Positions 46,514-58,210 of a stretch of DNA of 64,000 nt are shown here, in pieces. The stretch lies in contig NGBS01000872.1 in the NCBI GenBank assembly GCA_002245135.1, forward strand, positions 186,001-250,000, given 5' to 3'. Under the pieces are notes generated by a model. It searched no databases. It was not told the origin of the DNA and saw only the letters and a program-made list of their open reading frames with translations. The first letter of the stretch is position 1. Every line of letters begins with the position of its first letter. This DNA comes from Proteromonas lacertae. Lineage: Eukaryota > Sar > Bigyra > Opalinata > Proteromonadidae. A program made the translations under genes and the position numbers.

Positions 46514-49352
46514 ATGCAAAATAAACCAAAAGTGCTAATGGTGGCTGAAAAGCCATCCATAGCGAAATCCATATCAGAAATATTAAGTCATGGCAAATAT
46601 GAACTAAATAACAAAGGGAAAGTACCTGTCTACACATTTTCTGGTATATTTAAGAACCAAAACGTAGAATTTATTGTATATACCATTTACAATTTTTTAA
46701 ATAGACAACTTCTGTAATTGGCCATATCTTTGGTATTGATTTTGATCCAAAATACCAAAATTGGAATACTACAGATCCTATTGAATTATATACAGCAACT
46801 ACAATCCAGAAAGAAGCATCTCCAAGTATCAGTGGTGTAATTAGGTTGTTGGAAAGAGAAGCAAAGAAATCGTAAGTCATTTTTCATTTATCTAATAGAT
46901 CTTATTTGGTATTATGGCTAGATTGTGATAAAGAAGGCGAGAATATATGTTTTGAAGTAATGAAAGTAACTCAACCTTTCTTAATGAAAAGAGGAAATGA
47001 AAAGACTGTTTATCGAGCTTATTATGATGCAATAACAGCTCCAGATATAGAACATGCGATGAACAATCTAAAAGATCCAAATTTAAACGAATCCTTAAGT
47101 GTAGAAGCAAGACAAGAGTTAGATCTAAGAATTGGTGTGTCTTTTTCAAGATATCAAACTCAAACATTTCAAGGTAAATATGGTGACTTAGATTCAACTT
47201 TAATATCTTACGGTCCTTGTCAAACACCAACACTTGGATTTTGTGTGCAAAGACATGATATTATCCAATCATTCCAACCTGAACAATTTCGTACAATTAA
47301 AGTAGAAATTACAAAGAATAATATTCCTATTACATTAGAATGGGAGAGAGGTAGAATATTTGATAATCAAATATTTTCTATTTATTTTGGTTTAGTTAAT
47401 AGTTATCAAGCAGCTAAAGTTGTGTCAATAAAAGAAAGTGTATTTATTTTTATTTTTATATAATAATGATAATAGTCTGGAAGTAAAGTTCGTCCATTAC
47501 CACTCAATACAGTTGAAATGTTGAAAGTTGCTTCAAAATATTTGGGTGTTGGTCCAAAGGATTGTATGCATACTGCGGAACAATTATATTTAAAGAGTTA
47601 TATATCTTATCCTCGTACTGAAAGTACTCAATATCCAGTTCATTATGATTTAAAGTATGTTTAATTATATTTATATAATTTTAAAATAGAAGTGCAGTAA
47701 AACAATTTGAATCAAGTGGAACATGGGGTGAATCAGTGAGAGAAATAATGGCACATGGTTTAAAACCAAAGAAAGGAGTTGATATGGGAGATCATCCTCC
47801 AATTACGCCTGTAAGAGTGGTAGATCCATCTTCATTAGGTGGTTTAGAAGGAAGATTATATGGAATTATTACTGATTATTTCTTAGCTTCTGTTAGTGAA
47901 GATTGTAAATATAAAACAACAACTGTGAAATTTGATATTGGTGGAGAATCTTTTGAATGTAGTGGTAGAAAAGTAATAAGTGCTGGTTTTACTAGTATAT
48001 TGAATAAGAAAAGAGTAGATGATGTTGAAATGCCTTCTTTTATTATTGTATTTCATTTATTATATTGTAAATAAATAGAATGAATTAGTGACAATTACAA
48101 AAATAGAACAAAAGGATGGTAAAACAACACCTCCAGATTATCTTGCTGAACATGAGTTAATATCTCTAATGGAAAAGAATGGAATTGGTACTGATGCTTC
48201 TATTCCAGTTCATATTAACAATATTATTGAAAGAAATTATGTTCATTTAGGAACAGGTAGAACTTTAATTCCTACCAATTTAGGAATTGTTTTGGTTCAT
48301 GGTTATTATAAAATTGATCCTGAATTAGTCTTACCTAAAGTTAGAGCATCAATAGAAAATGAATGTAATTGTATTGCAAAAGGTCAAGCAAAGTATAAAT
48401 ATATATATTCCGCTATATAATATTATTTTGTAGAAAAGAAGATATTGTCTCTCATTCACTAGATATTTTCAAAAGGAAATTTGAATATTTCAGAAATAAT
48501 ATTGCAGAAATGGATAGTCTATTTGAAGCATCATTCACAACAGTAGCAGAATCAGGTCAACCAATCAGTAGATGTGGTAAATGTCATAGATATATGAAAA
48601 TCATAAGGACAAAACCACAAAGATTATTCTGTCCAACCTGTAATGAAACTTACACATTACCACAAAGAGGAACAGTCAAATTATATAAGGAAATAAAGTG
48701 TCCTTTAGATGATTTTGAATTAGTTTTATTTTCATTAGGCAATAGTGTTGGACATCAAGGAATGTCTACTCCATTATGCCCACAATGTTATAATAATCCA
48801 CCGTTTGAAGATTATAAAGGAACAATGACTTGTATTCAATGTAAAAATCCATCTTGTCAACATTCAATGATTAATAATGCAATTTGTGAGTATAATATTC
48901 TATTTACATTTTTATTTAATAGATGTCCAGAGATGATTAATGAAGTAAGATGTCAAGGTATGTTAGTGTTAGATACAAACAGTAAACCAAATTGGAAGTT
49001 AAACTGCAATACATGCAATCTGTTAATTACATTCAAATGTCCAATTCATGATATTGCAATATCTGGTAAATGTGAAGATTGTGGATGTAGAATGGTTACA
49101 ATTGAATTTCATAAAGATCATTCACCTTTAGAAGAAGGGAAGACGAAATATTTTGGTTGCTTGATATGTGATGATTTCTTAAATTCAATTACAGAAACAG
49201 TTGCTGGTAAATCAATACACACATCAATGAGAAGTAGAGGAGGAAGGGGAAGGGGAAGAGGAAGAGGAAGAAGAGGACGAGGAGGTAGAGGAAGAGGTAG
49301 AGGTAGAGGAGATAGAGGAGGTGATCCAAGATTAACAGCTGATGGTTTTTAA
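46514..49352 (+). CDS. TOP3B: DNA topoisomerase III beta
   Basis: A type IA topoisomerase that passes single strands of DNA, and in animals also RNA. From the start at 46514: MVAEKPSIAKSI (Toprim), IGHIFGIDF and the acidic LWLDCDKEGEN. The region YGPCQTPTLGFCV is followed by the catalytic Tyr in SYISYPRTEST. Then come MGDHPPITP and MEKNGIGTDASIPVHI. The C-terminal half carries the zinc fingers typical of the beta form (CGKCHRYM...CPTC, CPLDDFELVLF, CKNPSCQHS and others) and an RGG/RGR tail (about 49230-49320) that binds RNA. At least seven short introns are needed and all restore frame cleanly. The length and layout match animal TOP3B. Confidence 0.93.
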
Positions 49353-49491
49353 AAATGAATTAGAATTGAATATAGTTTTATTATGGATCGTTTATTATAG
49401 TTATTTTTAATTTTTGTTATTGTTGATATATTCATCCAGAAAGATAAAAAGAATTAAATATATGTATATCAGATTTTGTAATTAATAATTA

Positions 49492-50041
49492 TTACTTATA
49501 ACTAATTCCACTAATAAAAAGATCATGATGACATTTATATTGAATCATATCTTGTATGAATTGATTTACATCCGTCAAGGAAGAAAATAAATCTATTAAA
49601 TCTTGAGATACTTCTTGTTCATGTGTCAATATTAGTTTTGCCAAATCATTAAATGGCATAGACTATAATATAAACTAGTATTATTAATTATACACAAACA
49701 GATTGAACAGATTGAAGAATTATAGATTCTATTTATTAAATAACAGCTGTATACGATATAAATTTTTAAATTCATTAAATATATTACCATAAGCTGGAGT
49801 AGGTGATGAGATGTTTTCATCAAACACTTCTAAAGAGATATTACAACCTAATTCATACCTGCATATCTATCAAAAAACATTTTAATGTCATTTGAAAATT
49901 TTGATGACACAATAAGAGTTTCTAAAGCGCCAATGATAGAATCAAGAGGACTGTCCTATTTAAAACATCAAAATTACATTCGAATACTATTTTTTGTTCT
50001 GATATAACTTCTTCAGATATTTTACTATCTTCAATTTCCAT
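49492..50041 (-). CDS. ARL2BP: ARL2-binding protein (BART-like)
   Basis: Too fragmented by introns to be obvious: four introns (about 26-37 nt) cut a protein of about 140 residues. The start at 50041 gives MEIEDSKISEEV, then DSIIGALETLIVSSKF and FFDRYAEVFDE, TPAYGNIFNEF, MPFNDLAKLIL and DLIDLFSSLTDVNQF. The order and spacing match the BART domain of ARL2BP (LE..I....F, IFNEY, F.......DLLL.F.DF). In animals it binds the small GTPases ARL2/ARL3 and works at the basal body and in nuclear STAT3 retention; ciliary use is likely here. It ends at a TAA at 49492-49494. Confidence 0.75.
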
Positions 50042-50119
50042 TACTCAAATATTTAAAAATTAAAATTCAAACAGTTATAAAAATATAAGGGTTTCACAAA
50101 GATTTAAAAGATTAAAATA

Positions 50120-53100
50120 TTATTTTAGAATTACATTTAGATGTTCTAAATAGGATGTCCAAGATGGGTAAATCTGATACATACTATCCCTTATACATTT
50201 TAGCAATTCAAGACATTCACTCGATTTTAATTCATTTTTATTTCTATGAAAATATAAAACACTCAAATATATGTATTATACTTCCATTTATTCAAATTTA
50301 CAAATGGATCATGTTCTATTATTCGATAAATCATTAATGTTCTATCAACTATTTGTTGGAATGATTTTCTGAGTTGTTGATTATTCTGAAATACCTCCAA
50401 ATCCGTTAATGTGAACTTTGGTATTTCTTGATTAATCACAGGGAAAAAGAACTATATATATTAGAATAAATAATACATTAACATTACTTTCAATAATTGG
50501 AATAAACTGATCTGATCCAATCTGAAGATAATCGTTAAAATATAAATCTAAAAATGGTTGAGATCCATTGTAGAATAAAACAATCTATAACATAAATATA
50601 AAAAGATACAAAATATACATCTGAATATTCTGTCTTTTGCTTCTCTACTATTTTATGTTTAAGCAAATCTAGAAGATGATATATTACAACAACAAAATAC
50701 ATTTAGTTTGATCATCTAGAAATTCAAATGTAACTTCTATTATATTCTTAATGTTGGATGAACTTTCTTCAGAGAATATCAGCAAGAAGTTCAAAATTCT
50801 GTTTAATAATTTCTGTATAACTGGAATTACTGATTTCCATACTCTATTAACATAATCAATAAAAACAATACGTTGAAGTTGGTATAATGTCATTTGTCTG
50901 ATAATAATACCTCAATCCATATAAATTCAGCATATTAAGAACAACTGATAATAATCTGATACAAACGATGTTTGAATAATTACTCAAGATTTCTTCATCT
51001 CTTTCATTGTATTTGGGATGTTGTTGATTCTTTATTGGGAATAAATATGGTAAATAGAGTTTTAAGTCTAGATGAGAAAACTGATCAAATGACATGTGAG
51101 ATATTTCTTTAAATGTATAAAATGCTACTTTCTTATTATTCACATAAAAATCAACAACTGAAATGTTATAATTAGTTAAATCTTCTGGAAGTAATGCAGA
51201 TGGTTCAACAGCTATATCATGTTTTTCAAAGAATGATTTAATCATAAAACAATATTTATCATTATTGTATAAACTATCAACACTTTTCATCACTCTAGTT
51301 AATGCTAATCCAATTTCTTTTGATATTTTTATCTCTTCATCCTTTATTTCTATAGAATTGGTTTTCTTTTCAATGTATAAACCATAATGACTTAATATAG
51401 CATCTATCATTTTATAATAATGTTTTGTTGTTTCTTCTTCTGACACAAATTGTTGAGCTTCATAATCAGGGAAATTAGGTGAAGTTTGGTTTATAATAGG
51501 CATTAAAAACAGTAAATCTCTTATAAAATCATAAGTTTTTAAATGATTATCTGACATATTCATAAAATCAGTGATGGTATAAAAATGGTGTCTAACTTTA
51601 CCTTGGTAAAACCATAGAATCTATATTACTATAACAATTGAAATATATACATGTTCTTCCTCAGTGTCATTTTTATGACCATTATGAGATAAAAAATGAG
51701 GAATATTTGATACTAAATTATACATTTCTTTTACTCCAATCATATGATAAAATTGAGCTATTTGAATTGATATATTGTATATATAATTCATATATTGTCT
51801 ATATTTATCAGATTTTTCAAATATCATATTTGTTCGAATATCATAACTTAAATCAAACTTCTGTAGTATCATATCAAATATGTGTCTTGTGATTAATGTC
51901 ACTGTATAAGCTTTCTCTTTAAAAACATTAATGGCATTCAGTGTAATTTCAGGACATTGTTGATCTTTATTGGGGTAAATCCACTATCAGTATATAACAA
52001 CAAATAAAATATAAAAATACATTCATAAATGAATCAAGAGGAAATGTTTCAAACATTACCTTGTTCATTGAATAAATCAATGTTAATGTATAATTATTCA
52101 CTACCTCTGAGTTGAAATAAAAATTTAGCTATCACATAACACTATTTTATATTTATACTATTGAATTTCTTGATGTTTGTAGATAAAGATTTGCCTTTTT
52201 AATATCAAATCCTCTTGAAATGAAATGTATGATGGACTGAATACTCATTTTTATATCATCAGCTTTTGTACAATCATCATAAAACTGCAAGATTCTTGTT
52301 AATATATTCGCTAAATATCCTTTCTTTTCAGTCCATAAACTATTGAAAGATAATTAAAATACTTTAAATACTCTGAATTTGTGACTATTTTATTCTCATC
52401 ATTTATAAAAATACCATATTTCATTAGAATTTGTTTCAGTATAGCTGATGATTGAAATACAGTAGTTGCTGAATGTATTTGTAACTGAATCAAATCTTTA
52501 TCAGTAAAACTTGGATATCCTTGACCTATAATTGGAAAAATGAAAGGAATAAATTCATCAAATTCAAATTCTTTAAATTCAGATTTTGTCATATCTTTTA
52601 TTTCTTGTATTGTACAATTATAAACAGGTTCATTTTGAAAATAAAAGTTTCCCTATTGTTTATATTTCATTATATTCTATATTAAATACAATTGGAGGTA
52701 GTGGTTCAGTAATTTCAAAACATGGATTAAGAGGATTAGTTTTAACCAATTTCATAGAATCAATAATATTGTCAATTTCATTTATTGTCTTTTCATCCTG
52801 ACAAAATAACATAAAACTTTCTTATATCTTTTAGCATATTGTGTAAATGTTCTTTATTGTATTTCCATTCTCTATGAAATTCATATCATTCACTATAAAA
52901 AGAATATACTCTGACAAAAACTCTGTTATTTGGAGTTTGTGATTGAACTGTATTCCAGATTTGAATAACAGCATCTTAAATACTTGTTTAGTGTTTCTAA
53001 TTATTATATATCTTTGGAGAAATATTTCTATCAACAAATAAAGATTATTTAAATACGGATTTTATCGTTATCAGTTAATTTTGGATCACTTTGATCTACA

Positions 53101-53408
53101 TTAGGAAATATCCATGGCATAAACTTATCGTCCCAATTTTTATTAAATGAATTCTGTTTCATTCCATAAATATCTTTAAACTTGAAATTATTAACTAATG
53201 TTTTATTCAAGAGAAAATTTGTCTTTAAAATAATATTTAGAATTTTATACGATTGTTGAAGGAATAATATTTGTAGTTTTAGCTTTAGGTATGATTTTTT
53301 CTTCTTTTCTTTCAGATAATGTTAAAATATTCTCTTCATTGTTTTCTATCACTCAATTATAGTGTTGCTGATACTTTCATCTTGTTTAGAATCATCTGCG
53401 TCATTCAT
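50120..53408 (-). CDS. Protein with about six repeated OGFr-like modules
   Basis: A mosaic of short exons on the minus strand, starting at 53408. At least six times a block of the form h-h-h-P-x-x-x-Q-x-x-P-x-h-T/D recurs: FMPWIFPNVDQSDPKLT (about 53115), FIPFIFPIIGQGYPSFT (52550), WIYPNKDQQCPEIT (51975), LLFLMPIINQTSPNF (51510), LPYLFPIKNQQHPKY (51030) and FFFPVINQEIPKFT (50440). In several modules a helix ending ILxxYGhxI follows 30-40 residues later. This layout matches the opioid growth factor receptor N-terminal domain (WLFP...LT..E...F......MLxFYG). The family link is from memory and moderate; repetition itself is visible. The ORF is acidic at the start and ends at TAA 50120. Function unknown. 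Confidence 0.65.
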
Positions 53409-53429
53409 AAAATTGAAATAAACACAAGT

Positions 53430-53449
53430 CTGAAACGACTTTATTTTTG
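53430..53449 (+). promoter_or_regulatory. CTGAAACGA + T-rich upstream element in a divergent promoter
   Basis: CTGAAACGACTTTATTTTTG lies in the 73-base gap between the start of the OGFr-like gene (minus, 53408) and cysteine synthase (plus, 53482). Close copies precede two other genes in the window. Read on the minus strand it gives AGTCGTTTCA, similar to GTCGTT strings upstream of 38281, 39722 and 41828. Confidence 0.4.
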
Positions 53450-53481
53450 TAAACTGAGGTGAAAGAATTTTTTTGTTTTTT

Positions 53482-54459
53482 ATGAAGATTTATAACTCTG
53501 TTCTTGATTTAGTAGGTCACACTCCTTTAGTAGAACTTCATAAAGCTGCTGAAGGTAGTAAGGCAAAAGTAGTGGTTAAATTAGAAATGTTCAACCCACT
53601 TTCAAGTATTAAAGAGAGAATTGCATTGAATATGGTCGAGACAGCAGAAAAAGAAGGAAAGATAAAGCCAGGTGTTACTCGTTTGATTGAACCAACAAGT
53701 GGCAATACAGGAATAGGTTTAGCGATGGTGGCTGTGTGTAAAGGTTACAAATGCACTATTATCATGCCAGAGACAATGTCAGTGGAAAGAAGAACGCTTC
53801 TTCTATCTGTTGGAGCTGAATTGATTCTAACTCCAGGTAAACTAGGTATGAATGGTTCAATATGCAAAGCAAACGAAATATTAGCTAAAGATCCTAACGC
53901 AGTAATGCTTCAACAGTTTGATAATCCAGCCAATCCAGAAACACATTATAAAACAACAGGACCAGAAATATGGGAAGATACTGAAGGAAAAATTGATATA
54001 TTTATCTCAGCAATCGGTACAGGAGGAACTATTACTGGTGTAGGCCGTTATTTGAAAGAAAAAAATCCAAATATAAAGATAATTGGATTAGAACCAAAAG
54101 AATCAAATGTGATAAATGGTGGTAAGCCAGGACCTCATGGAATACAAGGTATTGGTGCTGGATTTGTGCCTAAAGTATTAGACCGATCATTAGTGGATGA
54201 AGTGTTAGAAATATCTACTGAAGATTCGTTGGTAATGGCTAGAAAGATGGCTCAAGAGGAAGGAATCATGGTTGGTATTTCTTCAGGTTGTGCTGTGATG
54301 GGTGCTAAGATAGTTGGTTCTAGGGAAGAGAATAAAGGTAAAATGATTGTTGCTTTGTGTCCAGATTATGGTGAGAGGTATTTATCAACACCATTATATC
54401 AGGAACAAGCTAAAAGGGCAAAAGACTTTCCAGTATCTGAGCTTGAGTGTGATAAATAA
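53482..54459 (+). CDS. cysK: Cysteine synthase (O-acetylserine sulfhydrylase)
   Basis: A PLP enzyme that makes cysteine from O-acetylserine and sulfide. 325 residues, no intron, start at the first ATG (53482). Motifs are TPLVEL, then NPLSSIKERIA with the PLP Lys, the substrate loop PTSGNTGIGLA, the phosphate-binding GTGGTITG and ISSGCAVMGA. The length and sequence are those of bacterial and plant CysK. The lack of introns, in a neighbourhood where nearly every gene has several, and the bacterial-like sequence fit transfer from a bacterium, although XRN1 here is also intronless. No organelle-targeting leader is visible, so it is probably cytosolic. Confidence 0.92.
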   Translation: MKIYNSVLDLVGHTPLVELHKAAEGSKAKVVVKLEMFNPLSSIKERIALNMVETAEKEGKIKPGVTRLIEPTSGNTGIGLAMVAVCKGYKCTIIMPETMSVERRTLLLSVGAELILTPGKLGMNGSICKANEILAKDPNAVMLQQFDNPANPETHYKTTGPEIWEDTEGKIDIFISAIGTGGTITGVGRYLKEKNPNIKIIGLEPKESNVINGGKPGPHGIQGIGAGFVPKVLDRSLVDEVLEISTEDSLVMARKMAQEEGIMVGISSGCAVMGAKIVGSREENKGKMIVALCPDYGERYLSTPLYQEQAKRAKDFPVSELECDK

Positions 54460-54631
54460 ATGAATTGATTTTTTCTGTAATACGTTTTATTATTTGTCCT
54501 TATTTGTTTCTTAAATTGCAGTTATAGTATAAATAATTGATGTATATTATTTGGATGATTATATTGAATGTAGCTAGTGAAAAACACTAATAAAAAAGAA
54601 AAAACTTGTTTTAAATCAAGCTTTTTTCAAA

Positions 54632-56623
54632 ATGAAATGTTGGGTTAATTGCATAGGGTTGCTTATTATAGTTTATTTATACTTCAGTTTTAAATCTTCA
54701 GAAGCTATAATAGAAAAACATGAGAAAATGTTAGTGCCAAAACCTTCAGTTCCTGTTATGAAATATAAGAATAGTCTACAACCAGTATCGTATAAAGGGA
54801 TCGTTGTAGATAGCGATCGTGTTAATGAAATTATAAAATCTAATGTAGATATGCTTATTAATGATGTATTATTTTGTATAATATATTATAGGGATTTCGT
54901 TTTGTAATATATTCACTACTGACCAAATGCACATGGTTGCCAGATTCAAGCCCTATATTTGATTCATATACTGCTGTAGTAACTCATTCAAAAATATCAA
55001 AACTAAAACAAGTCGATTATTCGTTCAAATTTGGTGAAGGCGAAGTGATAGTAAAATCAAAGCAAGAAGCATTAAGTTTAGATATGACTTTTATGTTAAA
55101 AGAAAAATCATATCTTCCAATTGTTATATATACCATAGTAGCAAATGGATGGCCATTTATAACTTATCATTTAGACGTATTCAAATCATTAGAACGTTAT
55201 TATCAATGGCATATCATTGAAGGTATAGCAATAGGAAGAGCAAATAGTAAAAATCCTTATTCAAAAGCAAATTTCAGTCAAGAATTCGTGTATAGAGGAT
55301 TATCGGTTGATGGAACAACCACTTATATTAACAAATTAAAAAAAGAAAATCCAGAAACTGTATTTGTACACCGTCCAGTATATGGTGATTATTGGAGAGA
55401 TAAGAAAGTAATGATTTATGTGACACATATTGTTGATTTCAATAGTGTAATAATAGAAATAGATGTAGATGAATTATGGTCAAAAGAACAGTTATTAAAA
55501 ATCCAAGAATTATTTTCAGAAGGTAGTAGAAGATGTATGTTTTTCCATTGTCATTATTTCATTACTCCTTCTTATGTAACTATTACTAGAAATAAGCCAA
55601 CTCATGCTAATTCGTATGAATGGTTAAGAGCTTGGAAATATGAAAAAGGAGATTTTTGGACTTCACATGCACCTCCTTATTTATGGCATTATAAACCAAC
55701 AAGTAGTAAATGGGTAAAAGATTTTGGATTTAAATGTTTTAGACATGGATTTACTGAAGCCAATGGATTAGTTTTTACTCATTATTCTTATACTGTTGAT
55801 TCTGCAATGAAATTTAAAGAAGAGTTTTATGGAAGACCTGGTTTATATGATAAATGGAAAGCTGTTGAAAATCATCCAGGTCCATTTCCTTTAGAAGTAA
55901 GTGAATATTTCAGTTGGTTGAAAAAAGGAACTTATGTTGATAAACCTGAAAATGATAATTTTGGTAAGAACGTTCCAATAATTCCATATCCTAAACCAGT
56001 TTGGGATAAAGGAATGGAGAAGAAATGGATATTAGAATATAATGACGATAGTAATCCAAATAAAAATAAACATGATTTACATGTAATAATTGATTTGTCA
56101 AGTTATTACAAATATCCAAAAGAAGAATTGGTTATTGATTTTATTCACAATATATTGAAGAATTTTCCTACTAATATTCAAATATCTATTCTATTTCAAT
56201 TAACATATGAACATACAATCATTTCACCTTTTGTAACAGTTTGGGATAAAAATGGAGATCAATATATATTGGTTGAACAGGATAATACATTACTAGGATA
56301 TATCAAAATCTTAACAATTGAACCAAAGGCTGATATAAACCATCGTTTGAATGTTATTAGATTGTATAATCCTAGTGTTGTATTTGTGACATCTACTCCT
56401 TATGAGTTCAAATTTAATCAAGTTGTTTTATCTTTAACAAGTGATAAGATAGAAATAAATGAGAAGAATGATAAATCGTATATATGTCTTATTTAAGTTA
56501 TTTTATTTTCCTAGAATTTGTATGATAGTTAGTTCAGATGAAGGTAAATTGACATCTACTTTACCTCAAGTTAGTTATGATGATTCTAGTATTTTCACAT
56601 CTTTTCAAACAAATTGCTTATAA
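54632..56623 (+). CDS. Type II membrane glycosyltransferase-like protein
   Basis: The start at 54632 gives a short tail and a hydrophobic anchor (residues about 8-23), so the body faces the ER/Golgi lumen. After a 26-nt intron, FMLKEKSYLPIVIYTIVANGWPF opens a GT-A-like domain with WHIIEGIA, VDGTTTYI and the acidic IEIDVDELW, a likely metal-binding site. FFHCHYF and WRDKKVMIY also fit sugar transferases of the GT2/GT17-like group. A separate C-terminal domain follows from about 56060. A last short exon (56518-56623) is added by a 37-nt intron after SYI. The donor and acceptor sugars are unknown. Confidence 0.65.
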
Positions 56624-56776
56624 GTATTTCTGTTGTCTGAGTATTTAATAAACATTTTTAACGTTATATTAATTATTAAATATTGTTTTGGTTGAATAAC
56701 AGAAATATAGCCGGTTCAAAATTCTTCGGTTTTCTGTATTCTTCATTCGTTATTATCCATTAATGAATTATTAGAG

Positions 56777-57974
56777 ATGAATGAGACTGAACAGATCGCA
56801 AAAATGGTATATACATGTGTCATTAATTAAATAGTACAACATTTGGAGGAAACCACGAATTAAAAGAAATATGACTTGTCCCATATTACCTATATCAGCT
56901 TTATCTCAGTTAATGGCCCAAATATGCTGTTGTATAATATTGGAATTATTATTACTCACTTGTAGTGAACAACCACGATATTTCTATATGGCAATATAAC
57001 TATCTTACAGTTTGGGCTAAAGCAGTATCTACAAATGCATTTCTTACTTCAAACGAATTTCAAAGAGTTATTGGAATGAATTATATCCCAATTGTACAGT
57101 CTTTCTTTTCTATATATGGTATAACAATATATAAAAATTCTAATGTAAATATTCAATAGACGATAAAGTGGATAGTTCCAATATTGTTACATTTATCTGT
57201 CTGTTTTGTTTTTTACCTTTAGAATATTCTATCAAAAGTATGAATAATTATAATATTGTAATAATAAATAGTTCTTTTCTCAATAACAGGAATACAAACA
57301 AATAGATCTTTAAGATCACCTCAGCTGCTGTTGTTTTTCAGAGAATTAAATTCAATGCCGTTAACTGATAAAGATATACTGGATGAATTCCCATCATTGT
57401 ATAATTATAAGAAAATTATTGTTAATCAATAGTTCTGAAGAAAGTGGTGTGTCATTATCCTCCATTATTACTTTATTTAAGAATAAAAATTACTTATTTA
57501 CCTCATTCACTACTCTACAAGAAACTCTTGTCTTATTATTTATAAATTATGAATCTTATTTAACTATATCGCAAAGAATAAAGTATTTCGACCATTTATA
57601 TGAAAATGGACTTGAAAATGTGAGTAATATAAGGAATAAAGCAGAGTCTTGCAGTAATAGATTATATCGAATGTTATTCACAAACCAATCCACACCCGTT
57701 ACTATCAGATTATAGAATGTTTGACACTGACTATCATCAGCTGGGTATTACCATAGTTCATAAGATGAGATGTCAATATGGTTTTGATCCAAGACCAACT
57801 AAAATACCCAAAGTATCGCTAAGAAGTCCAGCTTCTGAAATATATACCTCTAGTAATAGTACAGATAATAATCATACTTCAGGTATTTCAATTATTAGTT
57901 CTAAAAAGAATAAGTCAAGCGGAGCTGCTGAAGTTTTCCCTATAGAAGGCATATTTAGTGGAGAGTCATACTAA
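56777..57974 (+). CDS. Unknown protein, tandem paralogue 1 (apparent +1 frame change)
   Basis: I do not recognise this family. It is built from short exons with GTAT introns from the start at 56777. It aligns along its length with the gene at 58211-59470: NNHDISIWQYNYLTVW matches NNFEISTWQYRYLLMW, VDSSNIVTFICLFCF matches VTAENIVLFICVFCF, and CSNRLYRMLFTN matches CTNKCYRIVFTN. Between FTNQSTP and LLSDYRMF the frame shifts by +1 (about 57705-57712, an apparent extra G) where the sister gene is continuous. The C-terminal 80 residues are Ser/Thr-rich. No signal peptide or membrane helix. It may be a decaying duplicate or a frameshifted gene. Confidence 0.6.
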
Positions 57975-58210
57975 AGTGTGTGTAATGTTGTTTTAATTTA
58001 TAATGGTATGAATATGTAGATAATGTCTAATTTATTTATTGTGTTGTTTTTATTGCTTATTTGTTGTTGTGCTTATTAATATATTAATATCATGATGAAC
58101 TAATTCTGTAGGATTCTGTAACGATGAAAGTGGTCAGCTTATAATGATGTAGTTCCAGTCGCAAAATGAAAATAACCAATAAAATAACTGATGAGTTTAA
58201 TTAATGGATT

